DNA from: Serpula lacrymans var. lacrymans S7.9
Taxonomy: Eukaryota; Basidiomycota; Agaricomycetes; Boletales; Serpulaceae
NCBI RefSeq assembly: GCF_000218685.1
Contig: NW_006763291.1
Coordinates: 2,140,308 to 2,204,307, forward strand
Length of the DNA: 64,000 nt
Direction of reading: 5' to 3'
A model generated the notes under the pieces. It was not told the origin of the DNA, made no database searches, and saw only the letters and a list, made by a program, of their open reading frames with translations. The translations under genes and the position numbers were made by a program. The stretch's first letter is position 1, and each line of letters opens with the position of its first letter. Positions 1 to 12,014 of this stretch are shown here, in pieces.

Positions 1-1707
1 CGAAAGACTCTGGATCTGAATATTGTGTCTCGTCGTATGTCATTGCCCTGTCGTTATGGCGTCATTGACATACAGCTCAAATGTTCGGGAAGGGGGGCTT
101 ACCATATGTTAGAAATTACCATTGTCCCTGGAAATCATTGAAGGAGCTTTCGTAAATCTTATACAAGTAAATATATCTGTTGGAACGTGATAGCCTTCGT
201 AGATGTCATCTTCTACAGTAGAATGTGGTGTGCCTGTAAATTTCATTGCAAAACGGCACATCAGCACCAATTAGGAGCTAATTGGGATGGAAAAGGCGAG
301 ATAAAGAAGGGAGCAGTTACCGACCTAGAGGCACAACGGGGTACCACCACAACGTCTCACTACCGATAATGCTATCAATCTCTGCTTGAGCGCGAACTTG
401 AATTGTAGGATTGAGTGCCATAGCGAGCAAAAACATCAGTAATTTCGAAGCAGTCTAAAAAAACAAACATGGTAAACATCCTGCGCGTGGGTTTTCATAC
501 AAACTTAAGCCTACGGTTTCAACTCCACCTGATAAAAACAAGATTTATTTGATCAGCAGGGAGCCATCACAAGAATCACTAGCTTGCCTGCAAAGGTCGT
601 GGATGAGACCTCTTTGATAACAGATTCCTCCCCGACCAGAATACCTCTCTCCTTCATCCTTTTCATTTGATTATGAACTAAGCAAGCGATATCACCGTCC
701 CCTGCGACCTGTAGGCAATGTTATTCCATTTTCATCACGCTGCAAAGAGAAGACTTGCTAAAAATGACTCCGACAAGGCAAACGGACTGTCCTGCATCTC
801 ACGAGCGAGCTTCTGGGACCGCTGGGCACGACGTATAAAACCTGCGCCAGGGAACCACGGAGGAATGCGCGCTACTGCATTAACACTACATATTTGTTAC
901 TCCAAGTGGCACAACAGGGTAAAAGTAATGACTACGTACATATGGGTATGGCAGCCACTAAGGCAGCCCGTTCAGAGGATGCAGACTGGACAATCAACCG
1001 CATTGCATCACTAATGAGAGTTACAAATGGGTCTGAGCCGTCCGTGCTATTGTCAGAACGTATAAATTCTGACGCTTCGCAATGCTGGTGGTATTCATTG
1101 GAAGTTTCAAGTAAAGTAAATTGCATAGCAGTTCATGCGCCTTGCGACGGAATAGTTGGTGGTAAGGAGTTATTGCTTCTGCACGAAATTCCTGGTGGTA
1201 GATCCGCCGATGACGCCTCAATCGTTCTCCGTAAGGCATAGTTGTCGTGGAAAAATCCCATCCAAACCTTGAATATATATCAGCGATAGGATAAGAAGAG
1301 CAGTATTTCAAACTTTTTACAATTTAGCTAATGCAAACACAGGGCGAATTGAATACTTCCGAGAACGCTGGTCCAGAAGTCGATGCGCCAAGCTCGAGGA
1401 ATCAATGGTGATGGCTGTCTGACCAATGAGATTAACATGGACTAGTTCGCCTTGAAAGACCAAGGGGAGAGTTATAACCACAAGGACTTGTGAAGAGCAA
1501 TACATGAAGCTTACCGTACTGCTTTCTCCACCCCGTACATGTCAACCAAGGTTGATACTTGTCGATAGACAAGGTGTTTCCTAGGAAAGGAATGGGGCGG
1601 GGGCCCGGAGGTAAGGGCATTCTTGTCCTTCGTCGCGATTGAAGCGTGACCAAACACAGAGTTATGACCGTGCTAACAACCGTTAAAACGTATAAATCTA
1701 CCATCAT
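1..1707 (-). pseudogene. Decayed cytochrome P450 (3' end off the left edge)
   Basis: A membrane-anchored fungal P450 monooxygenase reads from the ATG at 1707 leftward. There is an N-terminal hydrophobic anchor, the proline hinge LPPGPRPIPFLGN, then exons at 1707-1516, 1450-1321 and 1267 onward joined in frame (FGWDFSTTTMPYGERL). Downstream blocks are still recognisable: DPFVTL near 1030, PPWFPGAGF near 850, a block ending TTFAG near 585, ALNPTIQVRAQAEID near 410, WWYPVVPLG near 345, a GTPHSTVEDDIYEGYHVPT block near 230, and AMTYDETQYSDPESF at the left edge. The copy is broken. The frame shifts near 1110-1125 and about 12 residues are missing after it. The segment between IIGSE and WWYPVVPLG (near 350-360) has lost about 20 residues that include the ExxR helix region. 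The heme-binding cysteine loop lies outside the window. Intron positions match the P450 at 34842-36969, so they are probably relatives. Calling it a pseudogene is inference from these lesions. Confidence 0.8.
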
Positions 1708-2420
1708 ATAACCGAGAGACGAGCGTAGAGAGTATGTCGACGTCGGCGGTGGTGCCTTAGACTCACAGAAGTATTGTTTCGCGATATATACGCAGGAACC
1801 GCGTCCGCAGTCCACTGTCAAATATACTTCATACGAACCTAATTTGTTACTCGTTTCAAAAAGGCTCTAGCAAGGGGTCACGGGGTATCATGAGCATGTA
1901 TGCTATGCTTTCCATTCCATGAAGCCTTGTGATGGTTAGCGATCCAGTCAGGCTAAAAGTTAATATTGGTACTGACTGTAACCGAAAAACGGTGGTGTTC
2001 TCTGGGCGCGTTCCAAGGAGTCCTCATCTAACGACCAGTGGCGTATTCCCTCCAATCAGTGGTGTCAGATAAGATGCTAACTAGCGCATAATTTAAATGG
2101 CGGTTTGGAAACAAGTTTAGAATAATATGCGTTTTCGGTTATTATACAGCATACCACGTGACTCTGTAGTGGATTATTTTCCTCCCCCACCCGCCACTGC
2201 AAGTGTTGCGCGCTAACCACCACGAACAAGGGCCGTCTCAGCATAACTGTGGTACCAAACTGCAAGTATCCATATTATATCTGCAATTTATTTTGTTAAT
2301 TCATAGTTGCGTATTAGCTGTCATCTCAGTCTAATAAACCTAGACTTCCTTGAACCCAGACCTCGACACCTCTTACTTCTTTTTTTCCTACTCTGCTTGT
2401 TTTTTTCTCTTTCTGCATCA
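1708..2420. other. Intergenic, between divergent P450 remnant and ALY/REF gene
   Basis: No coding exon was recognised here. The stretch from about 2375 to 2420, just before the ALY/REF start codon, is T/C-rich, as is common in fungal core promoters. Confidence 0.5.
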
Positions 2421-3566
2421 ATGGCCCCAATAAGATCCGATAGAAACCAGAAGCCATACTCTGTGAGTCATCCTTCCTCAAACCTCTCCAACGTGTTTTA
2501 TCGCAATAATGGCACTCATCCTATCACTACAGCGGCCTCGCAATTCAGATGGTCCTTGGCTTCACGATAGGGCCCCTCTTTCGTCTTTGGCTGCGGCAAT
2601 TCCAACAAGTGCAAACACCAAGCTCGTCGTGTCTAACTTGCATTATGAGATTACGCCTAAAGATCTGGTGGTGCGTACTTGACTCATCATCGAAAAGTTG
2701 CGCACACGTTTTGATTCCTTGAATTCCCGCAGTCCATATTTGGGCAGATAGGCACGCTCGTGCGCGAGCCTCTAATCAGGGTACGATGATTCCGAATGCA
2801 CACCCCGCCTGTCCCTTCGTTCACCTTGATGCACCGGTCACCTTGCGTCTACTGCGTCTCGTCTCATGATCCATGCTATCCTTCATGAATGCACTGAAAA
2901 TGGAATACCAATTGAAATATCACTTTGCTTTCTTAAGTACGATCGCAGCGGCCGCTCATCCGGTGTTGCGTACGTCTCGTTCGAGACGTCTACCGAGGCA
3001 ATACGAGCAAAGAAGCAGTTCCATGGAATGGCAGCAAAAGGTTCTTGCTAATGCTTGAAGGCTCCTTATAAAGATCGTTGGCTAATTTACTATCGCAATG
3101 ATAACAGGTCAGTCAATGGAGATAGCGTTCGACACGGCTGCCCCACCTCGCCGCCCTCGTTCTGTCAGCATGCCCGGTTCCAAGACGTCATCGCTTCTCA
3201 ACAGGATCGAACGGCCTTCCTTGGCCGAGCGCCTAGGATCTGGTGGCGAAAAGCAGCAGCAAGGCGGGTAAGCTCCCGTACTATTCGTGCGGTATTCGTG
3301 CGCATCGGCCAATCACATATTATTGTATATAACGATTCAGTCTTGGTCCTATACGCACGCGTGCTAGGGCCCGTCCATCGGCACCCAAGGCCAGTGCACC
3401 CAAGGTAGCACCCGCGGCTAAGACGAAGGCCCGTACGAAGCCGAAGACGGCGGAGGAACTTGATCAGGAGCTGGACGCTTTCATGGGCGATGGTACACCC
3501 GATGTTAATGTAGGTGGTGCTGATGAAAAGGGCGCTGAAGCAGTCGAGGATGTCGAGATGGTGTAA
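2421..3566 (+). CDS. ALY/REF (Yra1/Mlo3-type) mRNA export adaptor
   Basis: This is a nuclear RNA-binding adaptor that, in known family members, couples transcription and splicing to export by loading the Mex67/NXF1 receptor through the TREX complex. Six exons join in phase: 2421-2462, 2533-2670, 2733-2780, 2938-3040, 3108-3267 and 3368-3566, giving 229 aa. A short basic N-terminus leads to one central RRM (about residues 34-110) that starts KLVVSNLHYEITPKDL and contains SGVAYVSFET as RNP1. After that come an arginine/glycine-poor linker with SLAERLGSGG and a lysine-rich tail. The tail ends with the family's C-terminal helix, KTAEELDQELDAFM, followed by an acidic end. The start ATG follows a pyrimidine tract and is the only upstream methionine in frame. 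The length fits Yra1/ALY (about 200-260 aa). The RGG repeats seen in some homologues are not obvious here. Confidence 0.9.
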
Positions 3567-3868
3567 TGGTTTTCTACAATTCTCAGGGTATCGTTCTGTT
3601 TTTTGCTGAACGTGGTGTTTGTGATGCTATGTTACTATACATTTGTTTGCTAAAAGCACTTAGAATAGTCCTTTTCTGTGCTATACATGTACATTTTCAG
3701 TTGTTTTATTGAGGTGACTGTTCCTATCGTATAAAGCGTATTATCGTGGATTCGAAATAGATGTGTAGCACTGTCAGATCCGGTATTTGAAGCTTGAAGC
3801 TCGAATGGCTGAGCGCTGAGCTTTTGACTGAGCTTGTTTTCTATTGTCGTGACGGTGTCCACATGTAC

Positions 3869-5491
3869 ATGGTTCTCTTCCGGCCACACCGAGTTACAGT
3901 CTGGTGCAGCTTAGCAGCCTCGACAATTTCTCCAAAAACTTATTTCCACCACACGCAAACACGGATTGCGCGTAGACTCGAATGGCCAGCGAAGAGCACT
4001 ATTCAAGTACAAGGACAGCGACATGCTCGATTATTCCACAGCGAAGGTGGTAGACGCGGTACTGAACATCGGCAACCGTTTGATATTTTGTATTTTGGAC
4101 GCGACGACTTTTCTTGCAGAACATTGGATCATTTGCATTCAGCACGAGGTAGGTTTTCGTTTTTCAGTCTGAAGAAAACATAACACGAAGAGCGCAATTC
4201 TGACAGTAGTTGTATGCATCCAGATGTCTGGCGCAGTATACACATTGTCACCAATCCAGACGTAAAGAGAGGTCGGCGAGGTGCTGAACTATCTGTCTGT
4301 GAGTCGTTTGGCATTTACATGACTGCTTGCTTATAGTCCATCCTTAGCACCACTGAAAACCCTGGGTCAATCCCTTGGACTTCCAGTGCACACCATTCCA
4401 CGCGAGAAAGCCGCATTCAAACATTGGGTGGTACGTCCCGTTGTCTATCGCAAATATTCATATCTAACGATTCCCAGCCCTCTTCACCATTTCTGCGTCA
4501 ACCCGAACTCCCATTATCACCTCCCTCTAATCATCTTTTGATTACTGCTTCATTTGGGCGCATACTTCCTTCGTCATTACTACGTCTCTTCCCTTCTGGT
4601 CAATGCCTTAATGTGCACCCTTCTCTTCTACCTGCGTACCGGGGCGCGGCACCTATCCAACATGCACTCATCCGAGGCGAGAAAAGGACGGGTGTATGCG
4701 TGATTGAGATGATGGAAAGAAAAAATGGAATCGACGCTGGTGGAATATGGAAACAGGACGACGTGGTAAGTTTGTATCATTGATATCATTGCATCTATTT
4801 ATCATTCGTTCTTATTTTCCAATATAACAGGCCGTTTCTGAGAATGCAGATTTTGCTTCACTGCGTGATATTCTGGCGCACAGAGGTGGTGCACTCCTCG
4901 TGTCCGTATTGCGAGAGATGCTAAGCGGTACAGTGAGTTTTTTCCTTGTGTGAACAACCCAGCGTTCGCAGAAGCCGTTACTTTCGTAGGCAACACGTAC
5001 ACCCCAAGATCCAGCGGTTGCTGCCTTGTCGCCTCGTGCGCCAGCGATCACAGCCGACGATGCACTTGTTGACTTTACCTGCATGACGGCAGAAGAGATT
5101 ATACGTCGAGATAGAGCAATCGGACATCAGGTCAGTTTGGACCTATAACTAGCTCAGGCCAAATATTCACCGGTTGTGTCTTGTCCACGCTGTACAGAAA
5201 CCACTGACAACGTATCTCCCTTCTGGGAAATCTATACAGCTCCACGCGCTTTCGGTCTATGATCCAAAGTCCTCTCCATCTGTGCCTTTGCCTCCGCTTG
5301 CAATCGCACATTATCACGCTCCCTCACGCACTCTTCTTATACAATGTGCTCAGGACACGTATTTGAGTGTCGCTCAGATCAAACAGCAAGACCGCGCCCT
5401 TCTGGGTGCAAGAGATTGGTTTAACGGGGTGAAAGGTAAAATAGGTGTAGATTTCGCCGAAGGGGGAGTTAGGCTAGTTAGCACGACTTGA
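3869..5491 (+). CDS. FMT1: Methionyl-tRNA formyltransferase, mitochondrial
   Basis: This enzyme transfers a formyl group from 10-formyl-THF to Met-tRNA for mitochondrial translation initiation. Seven exons join in phase: 3869-4148, 4224-4298, 4348-4430, 4478-4765, 4831-4932, 4990-5130 and 5198-5491, giving about 420 aa. The catalytic domain opens with PFDILYFGRDDFSCRTL and carries the active-site segment NVHPSLLPAYRGAAPIQHAL, then GIDAGGIW. The C-terminal tRNA-binding domain is shorter and more divergent. About 65 residues precede the catalytic domain; they are rich in Arg, Ser and His with few acids, as expected for a mitochondrial presequence. The start could equally be the ATG at 3863, which adds two residues. 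Exon 3 must use the second AG (4346-4347), since the first leaves a stop. Confidence 0.9.
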
Positions 5492-5619
5492 CACAGAAAT
5501 GAGTTGCATTAGAGCAAATTCATTCGATTCATCCACCACCCCGACATCCTAATGGTTGCTAGATCACACGGCTGGAATAAACCCAGAAAGAGTTACTATG
5601 CGCATACAACACGTTGATT

Positions 5620-7972
5620 TCATTTTGACACAAAGATCAATAACGCTCGTCGAGTGGTTCGAAAGAAGTATGTTGTTTGAAATGATGTCCCCTTGAAATT
5701 TCTGATGTGGCATGGTACTTCAGGGTATATAGCGGAATGCTGGTGCCTGTTGTCACATAATATCTCATGAGCGAATGCAATTGCCACACCAATCGAGGAA
5801 CGAACTTTATCAGCAAGGTCCGATGTATCGACACGAGCGTCTTCCTCTGGGACACCGTACAATTTGTCTCTGCAGTGATTGTCCCATTTGTACGAGAACT
5901 ATGATGGATTACGCAATTATATAAAGGGATAAGAAGAGACAATGGGAGAAGCTCACATAAAGAATCAGAGCACATAACATGGCGAAGAACTCGAGGCCAC
6001 ACGAAACTGAGTAAATGAGGCTTAACGCAATACCTTATTAGGTTAAACAAATGCAGTACTTACCGGCGAAGCCAGTGCTATTCAGTGACGGGGGTATCAG
6101 AAGCATTCAGTATGTAAGATCCTGACGATGTACGGCGGGAAAAAACTTACATGTATCTCGGACCATCGGTCGTAGGGAAGATATGAGACCCGAGGATACT
6201 ACCACACTGTCCGATAGCCATAAACATCGGTATTCCAGTTGCCTTTTTCGTCTCAGAACCGAGGTTATGCGCGTCTGAATACATGCTCTTTGATGAGGAA
6301 AATAATAAGGCAAATGCAAGGAAACTTACACCATGCGATTATCACACCAATAGCAGTGTAGGTCCCACTCGTGATGCAAAATACGGCAAAGTACCGAACG
6401 TGGACGTTGTAGGGTACGGTAAGAAGGAGCAGGTACCCAATAGCACCAACAGCACATGAAGCTGCGACAAACAATCCCCTATTTTGTATCCTGTCAGAGG
6501 TATACGAAGTCAACGTCAACACCACGGCAGCCACGGCGTAAGGTGGCACTGTAAGTAGCTGTGCAATAGCATTTGCTAGTAATGCGTAAATAGAAAGTGA
6601 GTAAAGCCCCTCTAGTGTTCATAAGAGTAGGAATCAACTTACTGTAACCAAAAGTTTGGATAATTGTTGGTAAAAAGGCGGCTAACGATGCCAGGGCGTT
6701 ATTGACGCCGAAATATATGACACCCCCAACGTGAACCTATTGGGTTGAAGGAATGAGAACTGCCACACACAGGATACCTGATTAGACAGGGGAACACACC
6801 CTCCAATCCAAGAGTCCAGCAGTGACGTGTTCTGAAATGCGCCAGATGTGAGATACAGAATTAGACGAAGCCAACTTCCACATACTTTTATTAATTACAG
6901 CACCGACATCACCACTTGTACTTCTGTTCATCCTTTCGACTGCAAGCTCTCGCTCACTTTCGGTGAAAAATCCAGTAGATTCAGGACGATTGGGAAGAAA
7001 GAAGAGACAAACGATTCCCAATATGATAGCGGGTATGCCCTATGGAACAGGTTTTACTTACGGAAAATTGCCTAAATCTCTTTCGATACAAGTGTAAGAC
7101 CTTACCTCAATGATGAAAAGAAGCCTCCAGTTTTGAACGGATGAATGGGCATGCTGGACACCAAATGCTACTAGGCCTCCGAATGCACCTGCTACAGCTG
7201 CAAACCCAAACCAATATGCCATCCGTAGACCCATCTCAGCCTTTGTATAAAAAAAGGCTACATGATCGAATCCCGTTAATAGAGTTTAGAATATACAAGC
7301 ACAATAAGTACGAACAGAAGTAGAGAGGGATGGCCGGACCGAAAGCAGCTTCGAAGACTCCCAAGCCGACTCTCGCGGTCACGAGCCCGCCGTAATCGAA
7401 CCCAGCAGCCTGCGAACGACCTCGTCAGCCTTATGCAGTAATACCAACGCCATGCATGGATGGCATACCATCAAAGTCGAGCACAATCCCCATCCAATCG
7501 CTGCACCAGCCATCCAGTAAGACGGAGGATAAAGCTTGGAAATGACCGTCGCAGGTACTTGAAAAATGATCTGGGACGCGGATAGAAGGGCATCAAGGTG
7601 TGTACAGGAAATGCTGTCAAAGGACATACGTAGGAGAAGAAGAAAACCGAATTCACCCAGGCGAACAGCACACCAGTCGGGTCACCTCCGAGGGCATCCT
7701 GGGGTAACCCTTGAAGACGTGCATTAATTCGTTCTATCCAAATCTGAAGGGTTATTGCTGTCAGTAAATGATGATGGTATACGCGACGAGTAGTACTTGC
7801 ATGCAAAAAGATAAAGAAGACATGTAATGGGCAAGATGCGGTAATCAAGCTTGCGCACGAGCTTTTTTTCGTCTTCAGACTGGATGAAGGTGGAATGGTA
7901 GGTTTGTGCGGGATCTACGACTCCTTGCTGCTCCTTTTCATCAGCCAACGCTGGCTTTCCTTCGACAGACAT
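5620..7972 (-). CDS. Dal5/TNA1-type MFS permease with exon-2 lesion
   Basis: This is a 12-TM anion:cation-symporter-type MFS carrier, a family that moves allantoate, nicotinate or other carboxylates across the plasma membrane; the substrate cannot be told. Recognisable blocks in order are RKLDYRILPITCLLYLFA, ARLQGLPQDALGGDPTG, FQVPATVISKLYPP, a TARVGLGVFEAAFGPAIPLY block, AYWFGFAAVAGAFGGL, NWRLLFIIE, LPNRPESTGFFTESE, QLLTVPPYAVAA, SGTYTAIGVIIAW, a HNLGSETK block, and a tail RDKLYGVPEEDARVDTSDLAD. A 14-nt microexon lies at 6064-6077. Relative to the sister gene at 26043-28309, five bases are missing just after the DRTN codons (near 7725-7730), so the normal acceptor leads straight to TAA. An AG 14 nt upstream would restore the frame but replace the conserved motif. 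The exon-1 donor is GC rather than GT. The C-terminus runs past the family's usual end. It may be a recent pseudogene or a functional variant. Confidence 0.75.
6064..6077 (-). other. 14-nt microexon of the MFS permease
   Basis: These 14 bases are flanked by an AG acceptor (complement of 6078-6079) and a GTAAGT donor (complement of 6063-6058). They encode the TGFA part of the loop before the eleventh membrane helix and join in phase to VSCGLEFFAML. The sister permease has a microexon of the same length and phase at 26362-26375. Confidence 0.7.
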
Positions 7973-8667
7973 GGTGACGGTATAGGAGAGAGCCCAAGCT
8001 GAAGATAAACACTCTGAACCAGGAAAATGAAGTCCAGGACGGGATGTCTTTGGACCGTATAAGCGGGGTCATATGAACTGTTGAACTGTCAATAAGTATT
8101 GACAGGTCCTTTGCTTCCGCTTCCGCAAAGCGATCAGTGGGGCCCCTAGAATGATACTTAGACCCCGATCACCCACATGTTAACCTTGGTGGCTGAGGTC
8201 CTCCTACTTCTTTGGGAATTCAAGGAGTCTCGGTTTCCGATTTCCTCCGGCGCCCTTCCCCGCACTTATGCCTTCAAGTTGTACAGAAGAATGTTATTCT
8301 ACTCTGTAAGATGCACTTCGTAATAAACGTCACGTTGCACCCTAATTTTGAGATAGTAATGTCGCTGAAGGTTGGCGGCATTTGGACGATACCCAACGCA
8401 CTCACTGGCACATTTGCATCCGCACAATTAAAGGTATAACCATCGCTAACGCCACCCCCTAATGCTACCAGGTGATGTGCAGTTCCTGGAGGACTATTAT
8501 TAGCATTAGCGTCCCAACTGTAACCGTCTGATTGAAATATACACCATGGCTACATTCATTTCTTCCGATTACGCTGCACCCTAAAACCAATCTGAGGGAT
8601 GCATCCTATAGGCCATAGTACTCCATTGGCACCGAGCACTCTATTCATCATGAACATCTTCACTCAG
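7973..8667. other. MFS promoter and AIP1 3' flank
   Basis: This lies between the start of the permease and the stop codon of AIP1, both on the minus strand. One open stretch at 8212-8439 (plus) shows no recognisable domain. No convincing gene or repeat was seen. Confidence 0.5.
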
Positions 8668-11424
8668 TTACTGTAATGTGACTTCCCAGATCCGGACACA
8701 ACAATCTGCACCTGCGCTGACCAACTTCCCTTTACCCCCTTGAGCCTCCCCAAGCCATGTCACAACATTTACACCACCAGGACCAGCACCTCTAATTGTG
8801 GTGTACTTCATCGGCTTCGCCACGCTCCAGACATACACATTCGTGTCGAGCGAACTAGACGCAAGGTGTGTTGGTTGAGTGCCTGATGGGGAAGGGAGGA
8901 ACGCCAGAGAGGTGATCCGCGCAGTGTGAAAACTCCAGCGAGAAGTTATGGGCTGCGGTGTTCCGCCTATTAGTTTGGATATTCTAATGGAAGAATGAAG
9001 GGAAACCTCACCGTGCGGTCCTTGACGTCATACAATACTATCTTGCCAGAAGACTGATTGCATTATCAGGATGATAGAACAACCGTCAGTGACTACCAAG
9101 TGCTGAGGGATTGCATTTCACGTACGTCACCGGCGGCCAGCAAACTCCCGTCAGCGGAAACCGCTACAGCATGAATCGTGCCCTTGTTGCCATCAAGTAC
9201 AGCAGCTTCTTTTAAAGCTTTGCCATCCCAGTCGTATACATGCACTTTGTGATCCTGCAAATAAGCAATTTGATATGCACCCGAAATAACATGAGTTTAC
9301 AAAGATGATAAAAATACTTAATGTACGTACTTCACCACCAACAGCTACAATCGAGCCTCCGGCAGCAACAGAACTCGGGACATACGCAGGTTTCAAATCA
9401 AATATGCGCTGGTTATCCCGCACTGCTTCTACCGTGTTCGTCTCCGCGACGAAAATTGTCCTGTCGTGCGCAATAGCCAACGTCTTGGGTTGTGCTAATG
9501 TAGCAGAGGATGCTGGGCTGGGGGAATAGACGCTGGACTTGAATATCTAAAATTCAAAATAAAAGAGCTACAGACATACGTGAACTTCCCGCCTTCGATC
9601 TCGCGAACGCAGTCATCAAATCCAGTGGTAAATACTTTTCCACCTTCTGCTACCATTCCTGATACAAGACTTGTATGAGTCTGACCAGAAATTAATTTCG
9701 TATCGCCTGAGGCCGCCTCATAAGAGATAATACGCCCATCGGCTGTACCAGCGAGGAAAGTGCTAGCAGACACCGTAGCTGCTGCCGTGATTGCTTTTTG
9801 AGGGCCCTAGGGGTGGCAAAAACCAAGAGTAGTTTGTGAAGCTGAGTGACATGCAAATATAGTGGCCAAGGTTGATCTGAGAAACACACCTCAAGGATCC
9901 TTGAAGGTTTGTCCCCAACCCTGCGATCGAATATATTCAAATCGCCAGACATGGAAAGTGAAACAAGATTTTCTGCACCACTCCAGGTATTTCCCATTTG
10001 TTGATGACCTATTTCAGTGCCGAGGTTCCAGGTTGTAATGGCTTTGCGTGTTTCAACATCCCCTACGAAAGATCTTAAGCAGCCTTGACGGAGACAATAG
10101 GAACTTCGACATACAAAGTTTGACAGTGCGGTCAGCGGAGGATGTGAGGATTGATTTGCTGTCTGGGCTCCACGAACAGGCCATCTAGGAATTATATAGT
10201 GCCATTATTGAGGCGGAATTCCGGGAGGAGTATATGCGCACTTACAATACTTCCTTTGTGTCCGTCACCAGTAATCTCTGCGACTGTATCACCCGTCTTG
10301 CCATCATAAAGGAAGATTTTGAAGTCTGATCCCACACTTGCAAAATGGTCTCCAGACGGTGCATACCGCACGTCTTGTACATACTTGGTATGTGTTTTGA
10401 TAGTCTACAAAAGGTTGTGTGTATGCTGTTTGGAATTTCTTTATCTGAGACGATCTAACCTTGTCATACTTGTATGGGGCCCCTGAAAAGCTCAGTTTAA
10501 GTTTAAATTATACTTTAGGTGTGTATGTGTATATATACCTTGATGAAATACGATCAGAGAGTCATCAGCTGCTGTGGCAGCTCTGAAAGGCCGTTGATGC
10601 CTTATGGAAACCGCGTTGATAGCCTTTGAAATGTTTCATCTCGGTTACATCTCGGAAGGACACGCAAACATGACCATGAAAAGTGATACTTACTTTGGAA
10701 TGACCTGAGATTTCTCCAGAGGTTGTACCGGTATCCATAAGGAAAGCATGTCCAAACCTTATTAGGCATTAATAGCCAAGAAGTGATGCTGTGAAGATGC
10801 GAAATGATGTGAGCATACCTTTCTTTTCCGTCTCCCACAGCTATGATCCTCTTACTTTCGCCATCCCATTCCAAGTCATTCCTGTAACAGGTTCATCTCG
10901 TCAACACGATCGTCGATCTGATTCTACATATTATAACGCAATACTAACACGCGTCCAGATATGACCTTATATTCTCCTTTGAGTGTCTGATCTTCACCGA
11001 CGGTGTCCCATATCTTTACTATAACATCCAAGTCAACATTAAGCATACAATGAATGAACCTAGAGAACTCACCAGTTCCCGTTATGTCTGCAGAGGCACA
11101 GTAATAACCAGAAGGTGAGATGCGAGCTACGGTAGTGTTCTGCACGTGTCCTGAATACACCACAGACAGTGCAGAATCCTGTGGTAAGCTCTCAGAAATG
11201 GCTAAGATCTTAAGTAATTCCAGGTGTCAGACTAACGTTTAAATCACGTATCTATCATATCACAATGTCAGAAAATCCATGATTTGAATAATGAGCTTCA
11301 GACTTACGATCACGGCCTTCCCATTAGTGTAGACGACCTTGTCTTTGCTTGCACTAAGCTTCGTCGAGGAACCACGCGTGGTAGCTGGGTTGCACGGATA
11401 CAGAGCTGCTCTCTCAAATGACAT
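8668..11424 (-). CDS. AIP1: Actin-interacting protein 1 (WD40, AIP1/WDR1)
   Basis: AIP1 caps and disassembles cofilin-decorated actin filaments at cortical actin sites. The protein opens MSFERAALYPCNPATTRG, the usual AIP1 start, and is built wholly of WD40 repeats forming two propellers. Visible repeat cores include ARISPSGYYCASADITGT then VKIWD, VRYAPSGDHFASVGSDFK, CSWSPDSKSILTSSADRT then VKLWD, ISYEAASGDTKLISGQT, VAVSADGSLLAAGD, and a final GADCCVRIWEV. First exons are 11424-11308, 11251-11237 (15 nt, encoding IRDLN), 11208-11073, 11018-10949 and 10881-10819. More than a dozen exons in total run to the TAA at 8670-8668. The architecture matches the roughly 600-aa family along its full length, and no lesion was seen. 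The Mad3 gene lies upstream in the same direction, with about 590 bp between the two genes. Confidence 0.93.
11237..11251 (-). other. 15-nt microexon of AIP1
   Basis: Five codons (IRDLN) sit between an acceptor (GATAG, complement of 11252-11256) and a donor (GTTAGT, complement of 11236-11231). Phase 0 on both sides joins KAVI to IRDLN to ILAISES, which restores the known AIP1 N-terminal sequence pattern. Confidence 0.75.
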
Positions 11425-12014
11425 GTTTTCTGCTTGATCTTTAGAAAGAGAAAGGGTGAGTTTGCACCGAGTTATATCGATGCCGGTTAACTAGTACTGC
11501 GGCGTAGTAGCTACTGCGGTTATATATCTTGAGACGTAGTTAGAGTTGATCCTGATTCTGGTAGATGCAGTACAGATAATGAGCAGATAATATCTTGACA
11601 GTATACCGAATATTTGCAGTGCACCAGTCGATGATGTTGTCTAACAGAATGCGTCCAAGCAAACATAGAGATCTAGGCGTAACTACCTTGGTCCGGGCGT
11701 TGCCGGTACCACTAAAGATTGTAAAACACAGTACGACAGTACAGGTTATTGAAGTATGTGTCATAGTCATAGCTAGATAATGCCCGCCAGAGGCAAAGTT
11801 GACAAAGATGAGCGGGTGCGAACAATCAAGTGCTTCCTAATCCCCCGCGGGCTGAATCCTGTAGCCGAGGCAAAGAACAAAATTAATCCCAATTACCATT
11901 TCAAGAATAAGAAGAATATCAAATTGAATGGAGTATGGGTAGACCAAAACTTCTGAGGTCGAATATAGATAGCAAAATCCCCTACAAAAATGCCGTGAGT
12001 GAACTGGAGCCTTC
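11425..12014. other. AIP1 promoter region
   Basis: This is the 590 bp between the AIP1 start and the Mad3 stop, both on the minus strand. Short open frames on both strands carry no recognisable motif. Confidence 0.5.

Noticed and set aside
7240..7290. tRNA-like B box (GATCGAATCCC) near 7266
   Set aside because: No A box or cloverleaf could be drawn, and the site lies in an intron of the permease.
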